The notes beneath the pieces were generated by a model. The model was given only the letters and a program-made list of their open reading frames with translations. It did not search any database and was not told the origin of the DNA. Of a DNA stretch of 24,270 nt, positions 1 through 9,865 are shown one piece after another. Both the position numbers and the translations under genes were made by a program. The stretch is from Immundisolibacter sp. (GTDB taxonomy: Bacteria > Pseudomonadota > Gammaproteobacteria > Immundisolibacterales > Immundisolibacteraceae): contig NZ_JBFIII010000042.1 in assembly GCF_041601295.1 (NCBI RefSeq), forward strand, positions 1 through 24,270, given 5' to 3'. Each line of letters opens with the position of its first letter. Position 1 is the first letter of the stretch.

Positions 1-692
1 ACTGGCCGACCGCTGGCGACCAGCACCCGCACCATGCCGATGCGCACCTCGGCCACGTCTCCGTCGCGCAGGAACAGCATGTCCTGGGTGAAAGGCACCA
101 GCGCCGCGGCGTCCGACGCCAGATACGCGGCATCTGGCGCCAGGCCCACGACCAGCGGGCTGCCGCGGCGCGCGGCGATCAGCCGATCGGGATCCGTGCC
201 AGCCAGCACGCCGATGGCAAACGCGCCGTGCAATTCGGCCGCTGCCGCCCGCACCGCGTCCAGCAGGTCCAGGCCATGGTCCAGATGCAGGCGAATCTGG
301 TGGCCGATCACCTCGGTGTCGGTCTGCGAGCTGAACTCAAAACCCGCAGTGCGCTGCGCTTCGCGAAGCTGATGGTGATTCTCGATGATGCCGTTATGCA
401 CAACGGCGAGTTGGCCGCGCGAGATGTGCGGGTGGGCGTTGGCCTCGCTGGGGGCACCGTGCGTGGCCCAGCGCGTATGGCCAATGCCGGCGTAAGCACT
501 GACCGGCTGGGCCGCCAGGCGCCGGCTCAGTTCGATCACCTTGCCGACCGCACGTACCCGGTGCAGGCTACCGTCGGATTGGCGCACGGCGATGCCAGCC
601 GAGTCGTAGCCGCGGTATTCCAGGCGCCGCAGGCCCTCAAGCAGGTCGGGCACGATGTCGTGCCGGCCCAGCCCACAGACAATGCCGCACAT
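1..692 (-). CDS. glmS: Glutamine-fructose-6-phosphate aminotransferase (isomerizing), N-terminal part; gene runs off the window
   Basis: Makes glucosamine-6-phosphate from fructose-6-phosphate and glutamine, the first step towards UDP-GlcNAc, in the cytoplasm. About 230 N-terminal residues are present; the rest lies beyond position 1. The protein starts MCGIVCGLGR, so Cys2 becomes the N-terminal nucleophile of the glutaminase domain after Met removal. Further conserved glutaminase stretches are visible: RLEYRGYDSAG, GHTRWATHG and VHNGIIEN. The visible part covers most of the class II glutamine amidotransferase domain; the SIS isomerase domains are not in the window. The ATG at 692 lies only 5 bp after the glmU stop, so the two are almost certainly co-transcribed. 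Family identification is by motif and is firm. Confidence 0.96.
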   Translation of the reverse strand, partial: MCGIVCGLGRHDIVPDLLEGLRRLEYRGYDSAGIAVRQSDGSLHRVRAVGKVIELSRRLAAQPVSAYAGIGHTRWATHGAPSEANAHPHISRGQLAVVHNGIIENHHQLREAQRTAGFEFSSQTDTEVIGHQIRLHLDHGLDLLDAVRAAAAELHGAFAIGVLAGTDPDRLIAARRGSPLVVGLAPDAAYLASDAAALVPFTQDMLFLRDGDVAEVRIGMVRVLVASGRP

Positions 693-697
693 CAGAT

Positions 698-2089
698 CTA
701 CTCGGAACGCTTTTTGCGGGGTCGTTGCCAACCGCGCACAGTTCTTTGCGGTCCCCGTGTCACCGTCAGGGCGCCCGCCGGAGCCTCGCGGCTGATCACC
801 GAACCGGCACCGATGGTGGCGCCCTCGCCAACGCTGACCGGTGCTACCAGGGAGGCGTTGGAGCCGATGAAGGCGTCGTCTCCAACCTGCGTGCGATGCT
901 TATTGGCGCCGTCGTAGTTGCAGGTGATGGTGCCAGCGCCAATATTGACCCGCGCGCCGATGTCGGCATCGCCGAGGTAGCTCAGGTGATTGGCCTTGGC
1001 GCCCTGCGCGAGCTGGCTGTTCTTCACTTCAACGAAGTTGCCCACGTGAACGTCCGCGGCCAGCACGGTGCCCGGCCGCAGGCGTGCGTACGGACCTACT
1101 ACTGCTCCTGGCCCGATGCGCGCACCGTCAATGTGGCTGTAGGGAAGAATCTGCACCCCGGCTTGAACCACGGCGTTACGCAGAATGCAGTGGGCACCAA
1201 TGCGCACGCCGTCGGCCAGCTCAACCGAGCCGTCCAGGATGACGTTGATGTCGATCTCGACGTCCTGGCCGGTGCTCACCTCGCCACGCACGTCCAGCCG
1301 CGCCGGGTCGCGCAGCGTCACCCCGGCTTCCAGCAGGCGCTCGGCCTGCCGGCGCTGGAACTCGCGCTCGCACCGCGCCAGCTGTGAGCGGTCGTTGATG
1401 CCCATGATCTCCGCCTCGCTGGCAGCCGGCACACCCAATACAGGCACACCATCGGCCACCGCCATGGCCACGATATCGGTGAGATACAGCTCGCCTTGAG
1501 CGTTTCCGGCATTCAGCCGACCCAGCCAGCCGGCCAGACGCGGCCCCGGGATCAGTAGCGTACCGGTATTGACCTCGCGCACGGCGCGCTGATCGGCGTT
1601 GGCGTCACGCTGTTCGATAATCGCCTGCACCGCCCCGGCACCGTCGCGCAGGATACGACCGTAGCCGGTCGGGTCGTCGACCAAGGCGGTAAGGATGGCC
1701 AGCGACTCAACCGGTGTATCCAGCAGGGCATGCAGCGTCCGTTCCCGCAGCAGCGGCACGTCACCGCACAGGATGAGCACGCGGCCGACCGGCTCGATAA
1801 GCGGCAACGCCGCCGCCACCGCGTCGCCTGTGCCGCGTTGCGCAACCTGGTGGGACCACTGGCACTCGACATCCGCCAGTGCCGCTTGCAGTTGCTCGCC
1901 ACCGTGGCCGTACACCAGCACCGGACGCGCCTTGCTACCCACATGGGCCAAAAGGGAGGTGGCCGTCGCGAGTGCATGCCCGATCAGCGGACGCCCACCG
2001 ATCGGGTGCAACACCTTGGGGAGCGCCGAGCGCATGCGCTTGCCCTGACCGGCGGCGAGGATAACGACCTGTAGCGGGGTGTCGCTCAT
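698..2089 (-). CDS. glmU: Bifunctional GlcNAc-1-phosphate uridyltransferase / glucosamine-1-phosphate acetyltransferase
   Basis: Catalyses the last two steps of UDP-GlcNAc synthesis: acetylation of glucosamine-1-phosphate and uridylyl transfer. It is cytoplasmic and supplies peptidoglycan and LPS synthesis. The 463 residues are close to the usual length of about 456. The N-terminal nucleotidyltransferase domain has LAAGQGKRM and LPKVLHPIGGRPL near residues 11-35; the family usually has GTRM, here GKRM. The C-terminal half is a left-handed beta-helix of hexapeptide repeats with the acetyltransferase-site stretch NHLSYLGDADIG and NIGAGTITCNYDG. The gene sits 36 bp after atpC and 5 bp before glmS, so it belongs to the distal end of the ATP synthase transcript unless an internal promoter exists; I saw none that stands out. 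Confidence 0.97.
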   Translation of the reverse strand: MSDTPLQVVILAAGQGKRMRSALPKVLHPIGGRPLIGHALATATSLLAHVGSKARPVLVYGHGGEQLQAALADVECQWSHQVAQRGTGDAVAAALPLIEPVGRVLILCGDVPLLRERTLHALLDTPVESLAILTALVDDPTGYGRILRDGAGAVQAIIEQRDANADQRAVREVNTGTLLIPGPRLAGWLGRLNAGNAQGELYLTDIVAMAVADGVPVLGVPAASEAEIMGINDRSQLARCEREFQRRQAERLLEAGVTLRDPARLDVRGEVSTGQDVEIDINVILDGSVELADGVRIGAHCILRNAVVQAGVQILPYSHIDGARIGPGAVVGPYARLRPGTVLAADVHVGNFVEVKNSQLAQGAKANHLSYLGDADIGARVNIGAGTITCNYDGANKHRTQVGDDAFIGSNASLVAPVSVGEGATIGAGSVISREAPAGALTVTRGPQRTVRGWQRPRKKRSE

Positions 2090-2125
2090 GGCGCTGACCG
2101 AGTCAGTACGCCGGCGGCGACCGCA

Positions 2126-2551
2126 TCATCCGCCGCTGCGGCGGCGCAGGCGCTGGATGGTTTGCAGCTGAGCCATGGTTTCAGCCAGTTCCGCCTGCGC
2201 GGTGGCGTACTCGAAATCACCCTGACGATCCTGCAGCAGGCCTTCGATACGCTGCTTGGCTTCCAAGGCTGCGGCTTCGTCCAGGTCGTGCGCCCGCACC
2301 GCGGTGTCGGCCAGCACCGTGACACTGTGCGGCTGCACCTCAAGAATGCCACCGGCGACGAAAACCAGCTCGTCGCCGCTGCCGTCGGCAAGCTCAATGC
2401 GCACCGCACCGGGCTTGATGCGGGTAATCAACGGCGTGTGACGGGGCAGGATGCCAAGTTCGCCATCCTCGCCGGGCAGGGCAACGAATTTTGCCTCGCC
2501 CGAGAAAATGCTGGCTTCAGCCGAGACAACGTCAACCTGGATAGTCGCCAT
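2126..2551 (-). CDS. atpC: F1F0 ATP synthase epsilon subunit
   Basis: Central-stalk subunit of F1 that couples rotation to catalysis and can inhibit ATP hydrolysis. The 141 residues match the normal length. The N-terminal beta-sandwich carries the typical FVALPGEDGELGILPRHTPL stretch (about residues 23-42), and the C-terminal third is helical and rich in Ala, Gln and Glu. The start at 2551 has an AGGAG ribosome binding site that overlaps the atpD stop codon (TAAGGAG), which points to translational coupling with atpD, ending 9 bp upstream. It is the last ATP synthase gene of the operon; glmU follows after 36 bp. Confidence 0.96.
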   Translation of the reverse strand: MATIQVDVVSAEASIFSGEAKFVALPGEDGELGILPRHTPLITRIKPGAVRIELADGSGDELVFVAGGILEVQPHSVTVLADTAVRAHDLDEAAALEAKQRIEGLLQDRQGDFEYATAQAELAETMAQLQTIQRLRRRSGG

Positions 2552-2560
2552 AACGGCTCC

Positions 2561-3961
2561 TTATTGAATTGTCTTGGCCTTCTCGAAGGCCTCGTCAATG
2601 GTACCCACCATGTAGAACGCCTGCTCGGGCAGGTGGTCGCACTCGCCGGCCACGATCATCTTGAAGCCGCGAATGGTGTCCTTGAGCGACACATACTTGC
2701 CCGGCGCGCCGGTGAATACTTCCGCAACATGAAAGGGCTGCGACAGGAAGCGCTGGATCTTGCGCGCTCGCGCCACCGCCAGCTTGTCCTCGGGCGACAG
2801 CTCATCCATGCCCAGGATGGCGATGATGTCGCGCAGCTCCTTGTACCGTTGCAGCGTCGATTGCACCGCCCGGGTGGTGCTGTAGTGCTCTTCACCCACG
2901 ACGTTCGGGTCGACCTGGCGGCTGTTGCTGTCGAGCGGATCGACCGCCGGGTAGATACCGAGTGAGGCGATGTCGCGCGACAGCACCACGGTGGCATCCA
3001 AGTGGGCGAAGGTGGTCGCCGGCGACGGGTCGGTCAGGTCATCGGCCGGCACGTACACCGCCTGAATGGAGGTGATCGAACCCACCTTGGTCGAGGTAAT
3101 GCGCTCTTGCAGGCGCCCCATCTCCTCGGCCAGCGTCGGCTGATAACCCACCGCGGAAGGCATGCGCCCTAGCAGCGCCGACACTTCAGTGCCCGCCAGG
3201 GTAAAACGGTAGATGTTGTCGACGAAGAACAACACGTCGCGGCCTTCGTCCCGGAACGACTCGGCGATGGTCAGACCGGTCAGCGCCACACGCAGACGAT
3301 TGCCCGGAGGCTCGTTCATCTGACCATAGACCATGGCCACCTTGGACTCGCCCAGGTTCTCAAGATTGACCACGCCCGAATCAGCCATCTCATGATAGAA
3401 ATCGTTGCCCTCGCGGGTGCGCTCGCCCACGCCAGCGAACACCGACAGGCCGGAGTGCGCCTTGGCGATGTTGTTGATCAACTCCATCATGTTGACGGTC
3501 TTGCCAACGCCAGCGCCACCGAACAGACCCACCTTGCCGCCCTTGGCGAACGGACAGATCAGGTCGATGACCTTGATGCCGGTTTCCAGCAGTTCCTGCG
3601 ACGGCGCCAGGTCGTCGTAGGCAGGCGCCTTGCGATGAATCGAGGCGGTCTGGGTCTGGTCGACCGGGCCGCGCTCGTCGATGGGGTTACCCAGCACGTC
3701 CATGATGCGGCCGAGAGTCGCCGTACCCACCGCCACCGTGATCGGCTGGCCGGTATTGCTGACCATCAGCCCGCGGCGCAGGCCGTCGGATGAGCCCAGC
3801 GCAATAGTGCGCACCACCCCGTCACCCAGCTGCTGCTGAACTTCCAGCGTCAGCGCGGTGCCTTCCAGCTTCAGCGCGTCATAAATATGAGGCATCTGGT
3901 CGCGCGGGAATTCCACGTCGACCACCGCGCCGATGCACTGAACGATCTTGCCTTGAGCCAT
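2561..3961 (-). CDS. atpD: F1F0 ATP synthase beta subunit (catalytic)
   Basis: Catalytic subunit of F1 that makes ATP from ADP and phosphate. I place the start at ATG 3961 (protein begins MAQGKIVQ) because AAGGA lies 7 bp upstream; a TTG five codons earlier at 3976 is open but would put that ribosome site inside the gene. This gives 466 residues, a usual length being about 460. Walker A is GGAGVGKT at residues 148-155. GERTREGNDFYHEM, containing the catalytic Glu region, follows near 179-192. The Walker B strand is VLFFVDNIYRFT. The gene sits 25 bp after atpG and 9 bp before atpC. Confidence 0.98.
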   Translation of the reverse strand: MAQGKIVQCIGAVVDVEFPRDQMPHIYDALKLEGTALTLEVQQQLGDGVVRTIALGSSDGLRRGLMVSNTGQPITVAVGTATLGRIMDVLGNPIDERGPVDQTQTASIHRKAPAYDDLAPSQELLETGIKVIDLICPFAKGGKVGLFGGAGVGKTVNMMELINNIAKAHSGLSVFAGVGERTREGNDFYHEMADSGVVNLENLGESKVAMVYGQMNEPPGNRLRVALTGLTIAESFRDEGRDVLFFVDNIYRFTLAGTEVSALLGRMPSAVGYQPTLAEEMGRLQERITSTKVGSITSIQAVYVPADDLTDPSPATTFAHLDATVVLSRDIASLGIYPAVDPLDSNSRQVDPNVVGEEHYSTTRAVQSTLQRYKELRDIIAILGMDELSPEDKLAVARARKIQRFLSQPFHVAEVFTGAPGKYVSLKDTIRGFKMIVAGECDHLPEQAFYMVGTIDEAFEKAKTIQ

Positions 3962-3986
3962 TGTCGAGTCCTTCAATCTGGATGCG

Positions 3987-4865
3987 TCACACCGCGGCGG
4001 CGCCGCCGACGATTTCCGACAGCTCCTTGGTGATCGCTGCCTGTCGGGTCTTGTTGTAAATGAGCTTCAGCTCGTCGATCAGGCTGCCGGCGTTGTCGCT
4101 GGCCGCCTTCATCGCCACCATCCGCGCCGATTGCTCGGACGCCATGTTTTCCGCCACCGCCTGGTAGACGAGCGCTTCGGTGTAGCGCTTGAGTAACTGG
4201 TCTATCACCACCGATGCACCGGGTTCGTAGATGTAATCCCAGCTGTAGGCTTTCTTCTCGGTCTCGCTTTGCTCCAGGCGCTCGGGCACCAGCGGCAGCA
4301 GCTGCTCCACCATCGCCTCCTGCTTCATGGTGTTGATGAAGCGCGTGTAACAAACATAAACCGCGTCCAGCTCGCCGGCCACGAATGCATCCAGCATGAC
4401 CTTGACCGGACCGATCAGCTTCTCGAGCTGTGGCAGGTCCCCCAGCTGCACCGCCTGGCTGATGATCTGTGCACCGGCGCGCAGCAGAAAACTTTGGCCC
4501 TTGGCGCCGATGGCGGTGGCGCGAATGCCCTGCCCGGCCTGCTGAGCGTCGCGCATGCGCAGACTGACGGCACGCAGGATATTGGTATTAAGCCCCCCAC
4601 ACAGACCCTTGTCGGTGGTAACCACAATGAAGCCGACCGCCCGCACCTGACTGACCTGGCGCATGTAGGGCGAGCGGTATTCCGGATTCGCCTCGGCCAG
4701 GTGCGCGGTGATGTTACGCACCTTGTCGCTGTATGGCCGCGCGGCACGCATCCGCTCCTGCGCCTTTCGCATCTTGGACGCGGCCACCATTTCCATCGCC
4801 TTGGTGATCTTGCGCGTGTTCTCGATGCTTTTGATCTTGCCGCGGATTTCCTTGCCGATCGCCAT
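3987..4865 (-). CDS. atpG: F1F0 ATP synthase gamma subunit
   Basis: Rotating central shaft of F1. The 292 residues match the family (about 287). The N-terminal coiled-coil helix has the characteristic GKEIRGKIKSIENTRKITKA followed by MEMVAASKMRKAQ. The middle Rossmann-like part has FIVVTTDKGLCGGLN (near residues 80-94), and the C-terminal helix ends in a stretch resembling RQAAITKELSEIVGGAAA, the standard signature. It lies 32 bp after atpA and 25 bp before atpD in the operon order. Confidence 0.97.
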   Translation of the reverse strand: MAIGKEIRGKIKSIENTRKITKAMEMVAASKMRKAQERMRAARPYSDKVRNITAHLAEANPEYRSPYMRQVSQVRAVGFIVVTTDKGLCGGLNTNILRAVSLRMRDAQQAGQGIRATAIGAKGQSFLLRAGAQIISQAVQLGDLPQLEKLIGPVKVMLDAFVAGELDAVYVCYTRFINTMKQEAMVEQLLPLVPERLEQSETEKKAYSWDYIYEPGASVVIDQLLKRYTEALVYQAVAENMASEQSARMVAMKAASDNAGSLIDELKLIYNKTRQAAITKELSEIVGGAAAV

Positions 4866-4897
4866 GCGGTGCTCCCTTAGCTAGCTGCCGAGCCGGC

Positions 4898-6451
<1,554 letters not shown>

Positions 6452-6523
6452 TGCGTGCTCCCAGTCCGCTTACAAGGCGCGACAGGTTGGGTTTCTATCG
6501 AGTGGTGCTTTGAGACCACCGAA

Positions 6524-7057
6524 TCAGGCCGTCAGGGCCAATTTCATCTGCGCCAGGCGTGCGCGAACCGAGGTGTCGAGCACCTCGTCGCCCACGACCA
6601 CGCGCACACCACCGATGAGCTCCGGCTCGATCAACACCGTGGCGTTCAACTTGCGTGCAAAGCGCTTTTCCAGTGCCTCAACCAGTTCGTTCAGTTGTGA
6701 CGCGTCAATCGGAAAGGCGCTGTAAACCGTGGCGTCCGACACGCCCGAGCGAGCATTGACCAGCGCATGAAACTGCGCCGCGATCTCGGTCAGTGCTGAC
6801 AGACGCTTGTTGTCGATCACAGCGCGCAGAAAGTTCTTGCTGCTGTCAGAGAGGCCCGACTTGAACAAAGAATTGATCAGGTCGAACACCTGTTCGCGCG
6901 TCACCTTGGGGTTGTCGGCGAAGCCGCGCACCTGTGGATCCGCTGCCACGGCGGCCAGCGCGTCCAGCTGCTCGCTGGTCTGGACCAGGTCGCCCTTGCT
7001 GGCCACCTGTAACAGCGCCTCGGCGTAAGGGCGAGCGATCGTTGCAAGTTCGGCCAT
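6524..7057 (-). CDS. atpH: F1F0 ATP synthase delta subunit
   Basis: Peripheral-stalk subunit that fastens b to the top of F1 (OSCP homologue). The 177 residues are the normal size. The N-terminal helical domain begins ELATIARPYAEALLQVA, the family signature, and the C-terminal part has LIEPELIGGVRVVVGDEVLDTSV, also conserved. The start lies 4 bp after the atpF stop, suggesting translational coupling. A 72-bp gap follows before atpA. Confidence 0.96.
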   Translation of the reverse strand: MAELATIARPYAEALLQVASKGDLVQTSEQLDALAAVAADPQVRGFADNPKVTREQVFDLINSLFKSGLSDSSKNFLRAVIDNKRLSALTEIAAQFHALVNARSGVSDATVYSAFPIDASQLNELVEALEKRFARKLNATVLIEPELIGGVRVVVGDEVLDTSVRARLAQMKLALTA

Positions 7058-7061
7058 AGTC

Positions 7062-7532
7062 TTACAACTCGACCTTCAGGCGTTGCAACAGATCGGCATG
7101 AACAGCCACACTGACTTCGCGGCGCAAGATCGCCTCGGCGCCCTTTACCGCGAGCGCGGCGACATCATCGCGAAGCGCTTCGCGTGCCTTTATCGACTCT
7201 TGCTCGGCCTCCGCCCTGGCCGAGGCGACGATCTTTACGCCCTCTTCGTTGGCGCGCGCCTTGGCTTCCTCGATCATCGAATGCGCCAGCCGCTCGGCGT
7301 CCGCCAGGCGCTTGCCGGCGTCGTCACGCGCGGCGGACAGTTGCTCTTCCACGCGCCTGTTGGCGGCGGCCAACTCCGCCTTGGCACGGTCAGCCGCCGA
7401 CAGCCCATCGGCGATCTTCTGCGCGCGATCGTCCAGCGCCTTGACGATAGGCGGCCACACGAACTTCATCGTGAACCCGACCAGAATCAGGAACACGATC
7501 ATCTGGACAATAAGGGTGGCGTTGATGCTCAC
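7062..7532 (-). CDS. atpF: F1F0 ATP synthase b subunit
   Basis: Peripheral stalk subunit that anchors F1 to the membrane. The 156 residues equal the E. coli length. One N-terminal membrane helix (about residues 5-25, ATLIVQMIVFLILVGFTMKF) is followed by WPPIVKALDDR and a long charged, Ala-rich helix that will form the right-handed coiled coil of the stator. Only one b gene is present; there is no b' paralogue, as usual in gammaproteobacteria. It follows atpE after 86 bp and precedes atpH by 4 bp. Confidence 0.96.
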   Translation of the reverse strand: MSINATLIVQMIVFLILVGFTMKFVWPPIVKALDDRAQKIADGLSAADRAKAELAAANRRVEEQLSAARDDAGKRLADAERLAHSMIEEAKARANEEGVKIVASARAEAEQESIKAREALRDDVAALAVKGAEAILRREVSVAVHADLLQRLKVEL

Positions 7533-7618
7533 GTTGTTGCCTTGATGAAGGTGGCAGGGAGCGCCGACACAGCCGGCGCCGAATCAATAGCGTGCGGCAA
7601 GCCGCGGGCCGCTACGGA

Positions 7619-7882
7619 CTACTGGGGCAGGTTCGCGATCTGCGCCAGGAACGGATTGGCCGTAGCGAACCACAAAGCGATGCCGGTGCCGATGATGAAC
7701 GCCGCGTCGATCAGGCCGACCAGCAAGAACATCTTGGTCTGCAGCTCACCCATCAGCTCCGGCTGGCGCGCCGCTGCCTCAAGATATTTGCTACCCATGA
7801 TGCCAATACCGATACAGGCGCCACAGGCTCCAAGGCCAATGATGACGCCGGCGGCCAGGGCAACAAAACTGATGATTTCCAT
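7619..7882 (-). CDS. atpE: F1F0 ATP synthase c subunit (proteolipid ring)
   Basis: Forms the rotating membrane ring that carries ions. The 87 residues form two membrane helices joined by the polar loop RQPEL (residues 39-43). The first helix has the small-residue packing stretch GACGACIGIGIMG. The ion-binding carboxylate on the second helix is an aspartate, D59 in LVGLIDAAFIIG, as in E. coli (D61). The Glu plus Gln/Ser/Thr set typical of sodium-coupled rings is not seen, so proton coupling is the likely mode. It is spaced 40 bp from atpB and 86 bp from atpF; that longer gap is common after atpE, where high expression is needed. Confidence 0.97.
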   Translation of the reverse strand: MEIISFVALAAGVIIGLGACGACIGIGIMGSKYLEAAARQPELMGELQTKMFLLVGLIDAAFIIGTGIALWFATANPFLAQIANLPQ

Positions 7883-7922
7883 GCGAACTCCTTGAGGATC
7901 GTCGTTGGTGAGGGAACTTGGG

Positions 7923-8819
7923 TTAGTGGCTATCGTGAGCCTGGCCCACGTATACCAGTGTGAGCATCATGAACACGAAAGCTTGCAGCGTAATGATCAG
8001 GATATGAAAGATGGCCCACACCGTGCCGGCGACTATGTGGCCCAAAAACAGCGCGATGCCGGTCGCAGACAAAGCCCAGGCGCCGCCCATCAGCGCCACC
8101 AGCATGAAGATCAACTCACCCGCATACATGTTGCCAAATAACCGCATGCCGTGCGAAACGGTCTTGGCGACGAACTCGATCAACTGCATGCCCACGTTGG
8201 CGAACGAGAGCAGGACAAAACCCAGCCAGGTCAGTGGGTTGCCGGACAACTTGACGGAGCCGAAGGGCGCCGTTAGCAACTCGTGTGTCCAGCCGCCTAC
8301 GCCCTTGCTCTTCAAGTTGTAAATCAGACACAGGATCAGCACGGAGAAGGACAAGCCCATGGTGACCGACAGATCGGCGGTCGGCACCACACGCAGATAG
8401 GCATGCGCTGGATCATGACCGGCGGCGCCAAAGACCCACTGCCATAGTACCGGCAGAGCGTCGACCGGCAGCAGATCCATCGCGTTCATCAGGAACACCC
8501 AGATGAACACCGTCAGTGCAAGCGGCGCGACCAGTTTGCGGCTCTTGGCGTTGTGAACGATGCTTTTGGCTTGGCCATCAACCATCTCGACCAACCATTC
8601 GACCGCGGACTGCATGCGGCCGGGCACACCCGAGGTTGCCTTGCGTGCCACATGCCACAGCAGCCAGCTGGCGAGTACGCCCAGCAGCACGGCAAACGCA
8701 ATCGAGTCCAAATTGAACACGGAAAAATCGACAATCGACGCCTGGGGCTTGTTCTGCAAATGCTGCAGATGGTGAGCGATGTACTCACTGGCGTTGGGGG
8801 CGTGACCTTCGGCAGCCAT
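7923..8819 (-). CDS. atpB: F1F0 ATP synthase a subunit
   Basis: Membrane subunit that forms the ion half-channels against the c ring. The 298 residues are slightly longer than the E. coli protein (271). Conserved elements are visible: FLMNAMDLLPVD in the middle, GNPLTWLGFVLLSFANVGMQLIEF, and SHGMRLFGNMYAGELIFML, which holds the essential arginine of the fourth large helix. It begins MAAEGHAPNASEYIAHHLQHLQNKPQ, a soluble N-terminus before the first membrane segment. It lies 25 bp after atpI and 40 bp before atpE. Confidence 0.97.
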   Translation of the reverse strand: MAAEGHAPNASEYIAHHLQHLQNKPQASIVDFSVFNLDSIAFAVLLGVLASWLLWHVARKATSGVPGRMQSAVEWLVEMVDGQAKSIVHNAKSRKLVAPLALTVFIWVFLMNAMDLLPVDALPVLWQWVFGAAGHDPAHAYLRVVPTADLSVTMGLSFSVLILCLIYNLKSKGVGGWTHELLTAPFGSVKLSGNPLTWLGFVLLSFANVGMQLIEFVAKTVSHGMRLFGNMYAGELIFMLVALMGGAWALSATGIALFLGHIVAGTVWAIFHILIITLQAFVFMMLTLVYVGQAHDSH

Positions 8820-8844
8820 TGGTAGACGTTTCCTAATTCGATCT

Positions 8845-9324
8845 TCAGCGGCCGCGCCACAGCAGCGCTACCCAGTAAACATTAAGGCAGACCACTACTG
8901 CGAGCAGCAAGGCCGGCCAGCTAAGCGGCGTAATCACGCGCGGTGCAAACGCCAGCATGGCCACCGTCAGCCCGACCTTGACCGCCTCCCACACCATCAG
9001 GTGAGCCACGCCCAAAGTCGGCACCCCTGGTGGCAGCCGCCGCCCGAGGCCACGCGCCATCACCGCCGCCGGCAACACAATGGCCGCCGCTCCATACAGC
9101 GCCGACCACAACACCGCCATCCGGCCCATGATCGCCGCCGCGACCAACGCGACCAACAATCCCACCAGACCTTGTACACGCACCACCCACCAGGGCGACA
9201 GTGCCGGCTGAGCAATCCGCAGCGCCTGCGCTTCGGTCGCAGTCAGCACGCGCCAGGGTGGCCCGCCCTGTTCAGGGTCGTCGGCGTCCGCCCATGCGGA
9301 ATTTCGGCCGGTCTGTTCAGACAT
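8845..9324 (-). CDS. atpI: ATP synthase subunit I (AtpI), membrane assembly factor
   Basis: Accessory membrane protein encoded first in the operon; in the family it helps c-ring assembly. I choose ATG 9324, giving 159 residues starting MSEQTGRNSAWADADD; a GTG at 9339 in frame is possible and neither has a clear ribosome site. After an acidic soluble head of about 45 residues there are four hydrophobic segments, with LMVWEAVKVGLTVAMLAFAP between them, the best-conserved AtpI stretch. AtpI sequences diverge quickly, so position and topology carry much of the call. Confidence 0.88.
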   Translation of the reverse strand: MSEQTGRNSAWADADDPEQGGPPWRVLTATEAQALRIAQPALSPWWVVRVQGLVGLLVALVAAAIMGRMAVLWSALYGAAAIVLPAAVMARGLGRRLPPGVPTLGVAHLMVWEAVKVGLTVAMLAFAPRVITPLSWPALLLAVVVCLNVYWVALLWRGR

Positions 9325-9408
9325 GGCACCACTGCGCACGGCACACCAACGAGATCGCGTTCACACGCCGATTGCGCCAACGCCAGGCCGACATACAATC
9401 AAATCAAC

Positions 9409-9437
9409 TTGGCGGAAATAATTACGGCGCGCATTAT
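9409..9437 (+). promoter_or_regulatory. Possible divergent promoter for the small membrane protein gene
   Basis: TTGGCG (9409-9414), a 17-bp spacer and CATTAT (9432-9437) read towards the gene at 9535. The -10 hexamer overlaps the -10 of the atp operon promoter on the other strand almost completely. Each hexamer matches the consensus at four of six positions, so this is a weak call. Confidence 0.35.
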
Positions 9438-9461
9438 AGGCACCGCGCTGCGCCCCGGCAA
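9433..9461 (-). promoter_or_regulatory. Probable sigma-70 promoter of the atp operon
   Basis: On the minus strand a perfect TATAAT (9433-9438) is preceded by a 17-bp spacer and TTGCCG (9456-9461). The predicted start of transcription is near 9426, leaving a leader of about 100 bases before atpI. Nothing closer to atpI looks better. The sequence is seen directly; promoter activity is inferred. Confidence 0.7.
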
Positions 9462-9534
9462 GGGCGCCGGGCGCTTGATTCTCGCTTCGCACTAGGACAA
9501 AAGAACGGTAATTCTCAAAGAAGGAGGCTCCCGC

Positions 9535-9816
9535 ATGAGTATTTCCATCTGGCATCTTGCCATCGGCTTTTTTTTCAGCAACGGCATGCCGCATTTCATA
9601 GCGGGCGTCGCCGGCAAGCGGTTTCGTTCGCCGCTGGGAGCCAATTCTTCGGCGCGGGTGAATCTGATCTGGGGTCTGACCAACTTCATACTGGGCACCG
9701 CTGTGGTGCTGTGGCAATCGCCCACGCCAGACTGGCAAAGCTTTCTGCTCGTCTACTGGCTTGTGGTGGCGATGTTCGGCTTCGGCATGAGTCATTTCAA
9801 GGGCGAGGACTTCTGA
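9535..9816 (+). CDS. Small conserved membrane protein of unknown function
   Basis: A 93-residue protein with about three hydrophobic segments (roughly residues 5-25, 43-60 and 68-85). The start is well supported: AAGGAGG lies 7 bp before ATG 9535. The N-terminal stretch NGMPHFIAGVAGKRFRSPLG and the middle NLIWGLTNFILG resemble a widespread family of roughly 90-residue membrane proteins that I cannot name. It diverges from the atp operon and faces the rhodanese gene; a hairpin lies between the two stops. No function should be inferred from its position beside atpI. Confidence 0.8.
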   Translation: MSISIWHLAIGFFFSNGMPHFIAGVAGKRFRSPLGANSSARVNLIWGLTNFILGTAVVLWQSPTPDWQSFLLVYWLVVAMFGFGMSHFKGEDF

Positions 9817-9831
9817 CAGTTCGGGATTCCG

Positions 9832-9865
9832 GTTAAGGCCGTTGGCGAACGCCAGCGGCCTTAAC
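9832..9865. terminator. Inverted repeat between convergent genes, possible bidirectional terminator
   Basis: A 15-bp stem (9832-9846 with 9851-9865, one G-T pair) closes a GAAC tetraloop. The outer ten pairs are perfect (GTTAAGGCCG / CGGCCTTAAC). It overlaps the stop codon of the rhodanese gene and lies 15 bp after the stop of the small membrane protein. No T-run follows on either strand, so it may be a weak or factor-dependent terminator or only a 3'-end-protecting hairpin. Confidence 0.5.
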
